Source: Myxococcus sp. (GTDB lineage Bacteria > Myxococcota > Myxococcia > Myxococcales > Myxococcaceae). From it: 54,150 nucleotides of DNA. The stretch covers positions 1 to 54,150 of the forward strand of contig JACSRE010000395.1 of assembly GCA_014879945.1 (NCBI GenBank), given 5' to 3'. Numbering within the stretch: position 1 is the first letter of the stretch; each line of letters starts with the position of its first letter. Below the pieces are notes generated by a model. It did no database searches, was not told where the DNA came from, and saw only the letters and a list, made by a program, of their open reading frames with translations. A program made the translations under genes and the position numbers. Shown in pieces: positions 42,114 through 54,150 of the stretch.

Positions 42114-43466
42114 TCAGCCGGGCGTGCCGAAGATGAGCTTCATCGTCAGGCCGAAGGGCGTGCCGGCGAAGGTGGCGTGCAGCCACGGCGTCAGCAGCAG
42201 CACCTCGAGGCCGGCCAGGCCAATCCACGGGCCGAAGGGCAGCGAGGTGGCGCCCGGCACCCACTCGTCGTCGAGGTCGTCGCCGCCTTCTTTGTCTCCT
42301 TCGGCGAGCGGCGGGTCGTCGGGGATGGGCTGAAACAGCAGCGTCCACGGCAGCAGGGCGAGGCGGCGCGGGAACGAGAGCCCGGGCCTGAGGAAGTCGG
42401 GCGTGAAGGTGAAGACCTCGTCTGCGTCGTCGGCGGTCGCGTCATCGGCCGAGGTGGAGCCGTCGGCGGTTGGGGGCGCTCCGTCCGCGGTTGGCGGCGC
42501 TCCGTCGGCGGTTGGCGGCGCTCCGTCGGCGGTTGGCGGCGCTCCGTCCGCGGTTGGCGGCGTCGGCACTGCGTTGGCGCTCGAGGTGGGCGCACCCTGC
42601 GCGGTCGGCGCGGTCGGCGCAGCGTCGGAGGTCGGCGCAGCGTCGGAGGTCGGCGCAGCGTCGGAGGACAGTGCAGCGTGAGAGGTCGGCGAAGGACCCG
42701 ACGACGAAGACCCGTCCGCGCCCGCCGCGCCGTCGGGCGACGTGCCCGGAGCCTCGGGCCCCGCGCGCCCGCGCAGCAGCAGGTTCACGCCGCCGAAGAC
42801 GGCGCCCTGGAGCGACGAGAGGAACAGCACCCCGAACAGCGGCCGCCAGCCGAGGAACGCGCCGAGCAGCGCCAGCAGGTACTTGTCCCCCGCGCCCAGC
42901 GCCTCTTTGCGGAACATCAGCCAGCCGAAGTACTCCATCACGCGGAAGCCGAGGAAGCCGGCGGCGGCTCCGATGAGCGCGTTGCGCGCCGCGTCCCACC
43001 CGAGGGGAAGCGCCAACGCGAGCCCCAGCGCGATGCCCGGCAGCGTCAGCTCGAAGGGCAGAATCCAGTGCTCGGCGTCGATGAAGACCAGCGGCACCAC
43101 GAGAAGCACCATCACCAGCGCGGGGAGCAGCGGGTAGGTCAGCCCGAAGCGCACGAAGCACGCCACGAAGAGCAGGCCCGTCATCAGCTCCACCAGCACG
43201 TAGCGCGGCGAGATGGGCGCCTTGCAGCCCGCGCACCTGCCGCGCAGCGCCAGCCACGACACCACCGGAATGTTCTCGTACCAGGTGATGGCGTGGCCGC
43301 AGTGCGGGCACTGGGAGCGGCGCGGGTTGACGAGGCTGCCGTAGCCGACCCACCAGGTGCTCGTCTCGCTCTCGGCGCGGGGCAGCCGGTGAATGACGAC
43401 GTTCAAGAAGCTGCCGAACAGCAGCCCGAACGCGAAGAGGAAGGCAGGGTAGAGGAACTCCGTCAC
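42114..43466 (-). CDS. pilD: Prepilin peptidase (A24) with a large repetitive insertion
   Basis: The predicted protein has 450 residues. It cleaves and N-methylates prepilins at the inner membrane. The N-terminal cytoplasmic domain has the zinc-type cysteines Cys53, Cys56 (CPHC) and Cys78, Cys81 (CAGC). The aspartates of the active site are Asp130 (FIDAEH) and Asp194 (GAGDK). Residues about 235-405 are a low-complexity Pro/Ala/Thr/Asp insertion; the final PFGPWIGLAG membrane segment follows. Usual family length is about 250-290. I choose the GTG at 43466; the longer frame begins with TTG and adds a poor leader. It likely serves the pilus operon. The insert may be cytoplasmic or periplasmic. 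Confidence 0.9.
   Translation of the reverse strand: MTEFLYPAFLFAFGLLFGSFLNVVIHRLPRAESETSTWWVGYGSLVNPRRSQCPHCGHAITWYENIPVVSWLALRGRCAGCKAPISPRYVLVELMTGLLFVACFVRFGLTYPLLPALVMVLLVVPLVFIDAEHWILPFELTLPGIALGLALALPLGWDAARNALIGAAAGFLGFRVMEYFGWLMFRKEALGAGDKYLLALLGAFLGWRPLFGVLFLSSLQGAVFGGVNLLLRGRAGPEAPGTSPDGAAGADGSSSSGPSPTSHAALSSDAAPTSDAAPTSDAAPTAPTAQGAPTSSANAVPTPPTADGAPPTADGAPPTADGAPPTADGAPPTADGSTSADDATADDADEVFTFTPDFLRPGLSFPRRLALLPWTLLFQPIPDDPPLAEGDKEGGDDLDDEWVPGATSLPFGPWIGLAGLEVLLLTPWLHATFAGTPFGLTMKLIFGTPG
42460..42564. repeat. 21-base tandem repeat, five copies, inside pilD
   Basis: Five near-identical 21-base units (based on CCGTCGGCGGTTGGCGGCGC) encode PPTADGA-type heptads on the minus strand; the last copy is imperfect. 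Each copy is a whole number of codons, so copy changes alter length without frameshift. Confidence 0.9.
42613..42666. repeat. 18-base tandem repeat, three copies plus a degenerate one, inside pilD
   Basis: Three exact copies of GTCGGCGCAGCGTCGGAG, followed by a diverged fourth (42667-42684), encode SDAAPT hexapeptides in the prepilin peptidase insertion. Confidence 0.88.
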
Positions 43467-43653
43467 GGCGGCGAACGAGGCTAGCCCGCAATATGCGAGG
43501 CGCCTCAACCGGTTTTGTCAGGCCCCCGCCGCCGCCCCCGTCTGCTGCCGGCCATGAGCCCGCCGCGCGCTTGACCCTGGTTCCTCCCGCCGCGCCCCAT
43601 TCGTGTGGTTGCTGCGCGAAGTCCGCGACGCTATCGCCTGTCCCTCCGAGCTC

Positions 43654-45333
43654 ATGAACGAACCCACTGGCAACACGCTGGGCCTCAAGCCCAGCGAGCT
43701 GAAGCACCTGCGCAACACCTTCCGTCGGCGCGTCTCTCCGCACGACATCGTCTCGGCCGAGCTGGCGCGGCACCTCGCCGAGTTCAGCTTCGAGACCAAC
43801 CGCCAGGTGGGCGTGCTGCTGTCGCGCAAGGGCGTGGTCGAGCACGTCATCGTCGGCAACGCGCACAAGCTCGAGCTGCCCGACATCGGCCGCACCCGCG
43901 CGGGCCAGGTGCGCCTGCGCGGCCTGCGGCTGGTGCACACGCACCTGAAGTCGGAGCCCCTCACCCGCGACGACCTCACCGACCTCGCGCTGCTGCGGCT
44001 CGACCTGGTGGCCGCCATCGGCGTGGGGCCGGGCGGCGAGCCGGGCGTGCTGCACTACGGCCACCTGATGCCCGAGAACGCCGACGGCACGCTCTGGCGC
44101 ACCGAGACGCTGCGCTCGGTGTTCGACGACCAACCCGACTTCGCGGCGACGGTCGAGGCGCTGGAGGACGAGCTCGCCTCGAAGGCCACCGCGCGGCGCA
44201 CCGGCGACCGGGAGCGCGCGGTGCTGGTGGCGGTGTGCCTCGACGGCAAGCGCGCCGACTCCGAGGCCTCGCTCCTCGAGGTCAAGGAGCTGGCCCGCAC
44301 CGCCGGCGTCGAGGTGGTGGACGAGCTGCTCCAGGTGCGCCGGCAGGCCGACCCGAAGTACCTCATCGGCCGCGGCAAGCTCGACGAGCTCAACCTGCGC
44401 GCCATGCAGCTGCACGGCGACGTGCTCATCTTCGACAAGGAGCTCTCGCCCAGCCAGGCGCGCGGCATCAGCGAGGCCACCAGCATGAAGGTGCTCGACC
44501 GCACCCAGCTCATCCTCGACATCTTCGCGCAGCGGGCCCAGAGCGCCGAGGGCAAGCTGCAGGTCGAGCTGGCGCAGCTGAAGTACCTGATGCCCCGGCT
44601 GGTCGGCGCCAACGAGTCGATGTCACGCCTGATGGGCGGCGGCGTCGGAGGCCGCGGGCCGGGTGAGACGAAGCTCGAGATCGATCGCCGGCGCGTGCGC
44701 GACCGCATCACCATGCTCGACCGCAAGCTCGACCAGCTCTCGGGAGACCGCCGCACCCGGCGCCGACAGCGCAGCCGCCGCGAGCTGCCCATCATCTCGA
44801 TCGTCGGCTACACCAACGCCGGCAAGTCGACGCTGCTCAACGCGCTGACGAAGTCGGCGGTGCTGGCCGAAGACAAGCTCTTCGCCACGCTCGACCCGAC
44901 CAGCCGCCGGCTGCGCTTCCCGCGGGAGCACGAGGTCATCATCACCGACACCGTGGGCTTCATTCGCGACCTCCCGAAGGACCTGGTGGCCGCCTTCCGC
45001 GCCACGCTCGAGGAGCTCGAAGACGCGTCGCTGCTCCTGCACGTCATCGACGCGGCCGACCCGGCGCGCGACGGGCAGGTCGAGGCGGTGGAGAAGATCC
45101 TGGGCTCCCTCGAGCTGGGCGAGCGCCCGCGGCTCAAGGTGTGGAACAAGGCCGACCGGCTCGACCCGTTGCAGGTCGAGCACCTGGTGCGCACGCACGG
45201 CGGCGTGGCGGTGAGCGCGGTGACGCGTCAGGGCTTCGACGCCCTGCTCGAGAAGGCCGAGACGACGCTGTTCGCCGAGGGCGCCACCGACCACGCCGAG
45301 GCGCTCCACGCGGCGATGAACGACGAGGGCTGA
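43654..45333 (+). CDS. hflX: GTPase HflX with N-terminal extension
   Basis: A 559-residue ribosome-associated GTPase that splits stalled or heat-damaged ribosomes. The HflX N-terminal domain begins near 185 (DREERAV-like region RERAVLVAV) and includes RRQADPKYLIGRGK and the glycine-rich MGGGVGGRGPGETKLE. The G domain has GYTNAGKST from Gly385, DTVGF, and NKAD. About 180 residues precede the usual HflX start and contain a likely alpha/beta domain (FSFETNRQVGVLLSRKG). ATG at 43654 chosen; a GTG at 43603 is a less likely alternative. Divergent from pilD and convergent with the kinase-like gene. Confidence 0.92.
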   Translation: MNEPTGNTLGLKPSELKHLRNTFRRRVSPHDIVSAELARHLAEFSFETNRQVGVLLSRKGVVEHVIVGNAHKLELPDIGRTRAGQVRLRGLRLVHTHLKSEPLTRDDLTDLALLRLDLVAAIGVGPGGEPGVLHYGHLMPENADGTLWRTETLRSVFDDQPDFAATVEALEDELASKATARRTGDRERAVLVAVCLDGKRADSEASLLEVKELARTAGVEVVDELLQVRRQADPKYLIGRGKLDELNLRAMQLHGDVLIFDKELSPSQARGISEATSMKVLDRTQLILDIFAQRAQSAEGKLQVELAQLKYLMPRLVGANESMSRLMGGGVGGRGPGETKLEIDRRRVRDRITMLDRKLDQLSGDRRTRRRQRSRRELPIISIVGYTNAGKSTLLNALTKSAVLAEDKLFATLDPTSRRLRFPREHEVIITDTVGFIRDLPKDLVAAFRATLEELEDASLLLHVIDAADPARDGQVEAVEKILGSLELGERPRLKVWNKADRLDPLQVEHLVRTHGGVAVSAVTRQGFDALLEKAETTLFAEGATDHAEALHAAMNDEG

Positions 45334-45336
45334 GGC

Positions 45337-46800
45337 TCAGCCCGAGGTGACCTCGCTCGAGAGGATCACGTCACCCTTGGTGAGGAACTCCTTGCCCGAG
45401 AACGCGTTGTAGAAGTCGTCGAGCGTCGCCTCGAAGTCGGGGTAGCGCGAGTCTTTGCGGTCCTGGGTCATCTTGTCGAAGATGGGGTCGAGCTTGGTGG
45501 GGCACTCGGTGTTGATCTCACTGGGCAGCGGCGAGCGGCGCCCGGGGATCTGACCGGTCAGCATCTCGTAGAGCAGAATGCCCAGGCCGTAGACGTCAGA
45601 CGAGGGGCCGACGTCTTTGCTGCGCGAGATGAGCTCGGGGCTCATGTAGCCCATGCCGCCGGTGCCGACGAAGACCTGGGGCATGCCCTTGGTTTGATCG
45701 ACCTCGATGACGCGCGAGAGGCCGAAGTCGCCGAGCTTGGCGTTGCCGTAGGCGTCGAACAGCACGTTCTCGGGCTTGATGTTGTGGTGCGTGAGGCCCT
45801 GCTGGTGGGCCGCGCGCAGGCCGTAGGCGAGCTGGAGGAAGTAGCGAATGGCCAGCGGCACCGCGATGCCCTTGCCGCCGCTGGCGTCGAGCTTCTCGCG
45901 GAGGCTGCCCTTGCACAGCTCCATCACGAAGTAGGGGCGCGCCACGTCGGTGTTCTGGTCGAGCACCTGCACGATGCCGGGGTGCCGCACCTGGGCCTGG
46001 GCGCACAGCTCCTTCTTGAGGCGCTTGATCACCTCGCCGCGCTGCAAGAACGAGAAGTAGCCGAAGATGTCCTTGAGCTCCTTCACGCACACGTCGAGGC
46101 CGAGCGCGTTGTGCTTGCCCTTGAAGACGGTGCCCAGCGGGCCGGAGCCCACCTGGTCGTGCTTCTGGTAGCGCAGGTCGAGGTCCTGGCCCTTGGCGCC
46201 GGCCATGTTCGACATGCCCGAGGGGCTCGAGATGGGTTGGTTCAGTTGCATGGGCTGTGGAGACACGACGGCCGCCGTGAGGGGAAGGGGAGCAGGCGCG
46301 AACCCGCGCTGGGGCGACGCTTCGGGCGCGGTGACGTGCGGCATCGAAGGCGGCTGGTACTCGTCAGGAGGCGGCTTGCGGCCACCACGCGGCGGCGGAG
46401 GAGGGGGCATGACGGTGGGTTCCTCGAGGATGAGATCGGTGGCGGGAGGCGGCGGCGGCTGCATCATCGTCGAGCTGCCGTCGTCGCCTTCGCCTTCGCC
46501 GGTGATCTGATCGGCGAAGAACTCGCCGACCTCGCCGGTGAACTTGTCGAGGTAGTCGCCGCCCACCACGCGCTCGCCCTGATCGGTGAGCTTGAGCTGG
46601 GCCTCGCGGTCCATCGCGATGTAGTGAAACTTGCGGAGGAAGAAGAAGTAGCTGTCGAACTCGAGGCTGACGGTGCTCTCGAGCGCCGTCTTGACCTCTG
46701 CCAGCTTGTTCGAGCGGCCGAGCCGCCCGTTCTCCTTCAGGCTCTTCAAGATGAAGAGCGCGTCCCCGCTGACCTTGTCTCTCGTCATGGCCTGGGACAT
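45337..46800 (-). CDS. Hanks-type kinase-like protein, predicted pseudokinase
   Basis: The protein has 487 residues. Residues 1-105 form a small helical domain; 110-205 are Pro-rich linker; about 210-460 are a protein kinase fold. The Gly loop (VGSGPLGTV), Lys240 (VCVKEL), helix C Glu264, Lys342, Asn345 and the DFG Asp358 are present. The catalytic loop reads HHN (338-340) instead of HRD: the catalytic Asp is Asn340 (codon AAC). That change normally abolishes phosphotransfer, so a scaffold or ATP-binding regulator is likely. It lies 11 bases after the response regulator and so probably shares its transcript. Confidence 0.9.
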   Translation of the reverse strand: MSQAMTRDKVSGDALFILKSLKENGRLGRSNKLAEVKTALESTVSLEFDSYFFFLRKFHYIAMDREAQLKLTDQGERVVGGDYLDKFTGEVGEFFADQITGEGEGDDGSSTMMQPPPPPATDLILEEPTVMPPPPPPRGGRKPPPDEYQPPSMPHVTAPEASPQRGFAPAPLPLTAAVVSPQPMQLNQPISSPSGMSNMAGAKGQDLDLRYQKHDQVGSGPLGTVFKGKHNALGLDVCVKELKDIFGYFSFLQRGEVIKRLKKELCAQAQVRHPGIVQVLDQNTDVARPYFVMELCKGSLREKLDASGGKGIAVPLAIRYFLQLAYGLRAAHQQGLTHHNIKPENVLFDAYGNAKLGDFGLSRVIEVDQTKGMPQVFVGTGGMGYMSPELISRSKDVGPSSDVYGLGILLYEMLTGQIPGRRSPLPSEINTECPTKLDPIFDKMTQDRKDSRYPDFEATLDDFYNAFSGKEFLTKGDVILSSEVTSG

Positions 46801-46811
46801 TCGTTCCTTCT

Positions 46812-47255
46812 TCAGGTGATGCGCAGCAGTTGCTTCACGGTGTCCATCACGTCGGCGAAGCGCACGGGCTTCTTGAGGTAGCTCGTCACGCCCAGCTTCA
46901 TGGCGCGGTCCTTCGCGTCTTGCCCGCCGGCCGAGATGGCCACCACGGGCAGGGCCTTCAACGTCGGCTCGGAGCGGATCTTCTCGATCAGCTGAAACCC
47001 GTCCATCACGGGCATGTAGAGGTCGGTCATCACCAGCTGGAACGGCGACTCGGTGAGCAGCGCGAGCGCGGCGTGGCCGTCTGCGGCGAAGTGCACCTCG
47101 AGGGGCGTCGCGCCCTTGAGCTCGTTGGCGGCGAGCTTCTTGAGCACGTAGCTGTACATCTCGATGATGTGGGGGTTGTCCTCGACGATGAGCACACGGT
47201 ACCCAGACGGCGGAGTGCCGTTGGCCGTCTGGCGCTGTTCCTGACCCACACTCAA
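46812..47255 (-). CDS. Single-domain response regulator
   Basis: This 147-residue CheY-like receiver has no output domain. The acidic pair Glu25-Asp26, the phosphorylation site Asp78 (VMTDLYMP), Ser108 and Lys129 (LKKP) are all present. An insert of about ten residues lengthens the loop after helix 1 (KKLAANELKGATPLEV). It is followed by the kinase-like gene, so the two could form a signalling pair. The sensor histidine kinase is not in this window. Confidence 0.93.
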   Translation of the reverse strand: MSVGQEQRQTANGTPPSGYRVLIVEDNPHIIEMYSYVLKKLAANELKGATPLEVHFAADGHAALALLTESPFQLVMTDLYMPVMDGFQLIEKIRSEPTLKALPVVAISAGGQDAKDRAMKLGVTSYLKKPVRFADVMDTVKQLLRIT

Positions 47256-47405
47256 AAGGTGAACCTCGTCACGTCACGGGCGAACACACGGAAGAACCGC
47301 AAGGCCACACCGCTTCGCGCCGCGCGTCAACTTCCTTGAGGGGCGAGCCGGCTGATTCCATTCAGTTTCCTGATGAAGTGCCGACACGGTGCTACAGGGC
47401 GGCAC

Positions 47406-47849
47406 ATGCGCGCGTGGCTGGTGCTGGGGCTGTCGATGTGCTCGGGCTGTTCGTGCTCGGAGAAGAAGCACGAGCCGGTGGTGACGCCGCCGCCGGTGCC
47501 GGTGGCGCGGGAGCAGGCGCCCGTGGCGCCGCCGCGGGTGAGCGCGACGTGGCTGCAGCAGAAGCTGACCCCGACGCAGATGGAGCTCGCGGCGCGCCTC
47601 GAGTACGGCCCGTCGGCGTCGTCGATCACGGTGCAGCTCGAGCTGCCGCCCGGGCTGCAGGTGACGCGCGGGCGCACCTACTTCACCCTCGCGCCGACTT
47701 CGGAGCCGAAGAGCCACGTCGAGTCGCTGTCGTTGGTGTCGCAGGCGCTGCCGGTGGGCGACCTGGTGATGGTGGTGACGGCGCCGGGGCTGACCGTGCG
47801 CGAGCCGTACCGGTTCGGAAGGCCTGGACCACCGCCGCCCGCGCCCTGA
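47406..47849 (+). CDS. Small lipoprotein
   Basis: This 147-residue protein has a lipoprotein signal (MRAWLVLGLSMCSGCSC; candidate anchor Cys15 or Cys17), a Pro-rich linker and a beta-rich domain (SSITVQLELPPGLQVTRG, GDLVMVVTAPGLTVREPYRF). It ends in a Pro-rich tail. It lies 107 bases before the RHS gene on the same strand and might be co-transcribed, but the spacing leaves room for a separate promoter. No family recognised. Confidence 0.7.
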   Translation: MRAWLVLGLSMCSGCSCSEKKHEPVVTPPPVPVAREQAPVAPPRVSATWLQQKLTPTQMELAARLEYGPSASSITVQLELPPGLQVTRGRTYFTLAPTSEPKSHVESLSLVSQALPVGDLVMVVTAPGLTVREPYRFGRPGPPPPAP

Positions 47850-47946
47850 GTGGGTGGTTTCAGGGCGGCTGCAAGAATCCGCTCGGGCAGTTGAGACACG
47901 TGTGGCTTCACAAACACGAGCGAGTTCGGTAGGAGCGCCCGCAGCC

Positions 47947-47953
47947 AGGGGGG
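47947..47953 (+). promoter_or_regulatory. Ribosome binding site of the RHS lipoprotein gene
   Basis: AGGGGGG ends three bases before the ATG at 47957 (the AGGGG core is five away). It supports translation starting upstream of the tetranucleotide tract, so the repeat is translated. Confidence 0.6.
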
Positions 47954-47956
47954 CTC

Positions 47957-54150
<6,194 letters not shown>

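Overview
The window is about 54 kb of high-GC DNA (estimated near 70 percent G+C, strong G/C at third codon positions) and reads as a chromosomal stretch of a myxobacterium (Myxococcota). The signs are a TIGR02265 (DUF2378) paralogue, two proteins with Cys-plus-hydrophobic-plus-Arg C-termini of the MYXO-CTERM type, a PilZ/sigma-54 activator, many small lipoproteins, and a PilY1/minor-pilin operon. I saw no rRNA, tRNA, CRISPR array, insertion sequence or prophage.

Layout. 1-2523 (minus): four-gene operon led by a ketoacyl-ACP synthase III-like enzyme. 2663-4426: divergent PilZ/sigma-54 activator. 4436-5155: Sel1-type protein. 5331-6890: lipoprotein, ECF sigma factor and small membrane protein, overlapping. 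6937-10273: zinc phospholipase/S1-P1-like exoprotein with a sorting tail, then two lipoproteins. 10286-11256: orphan barstar and a probably decayed reading frame. 11257-20032: OmpA protein, cysteine-rich exoprotein, caspase-fold protein, GNAT and a giant Ig-repeat surface protein. 20075-22999 (minus): PEGA protein, GluQ synthetase, AgmX-like protein and small lipoprotein, all overlapping. 23135-27705: cysteine-rich exoprotein, class III cyclase, SdiA-regulated-like propeller, CYTH-like protein. 27833-30168 (minus): five-gene membrane/exoprotein operon with two adjacent paralogues. 30382-40931: a large PilY1 followed by four prepilins and a lipoprotein. 40977-47255: proB, an unusual prepilin peptidase, hflX, and a response regulator/predicted pseudokinase pair. 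47406-54150: a lipoprotein, then a giant RHS/YD-repeat lipoprotein running off the right edge.

How genes work together. The prepilin peptidase at 42114 would process the four prepilins at 37121-39864, which with PilY1 should form the tip/priming complex of a type IV pilus. The PilZ/sigma-54 regulator, ECF factor, cyclase and response regulator/pseudokinase pair are independent signalling inputs. Much of the rest is cell envelope: at least seven proteins have lipoboxes, and many others have signal peptides.

The most striking observation is at 47957-48033. The signal peptide of the RHS protein is encoded by nine tandem copies of a 4-base repeat. The current copy number keeps the signal peptide, lipobox and the whole RHS frame open, while both other frames stop at once. 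That is the structure of a slipped-strand on/off switch controlling export of a large surface protein.
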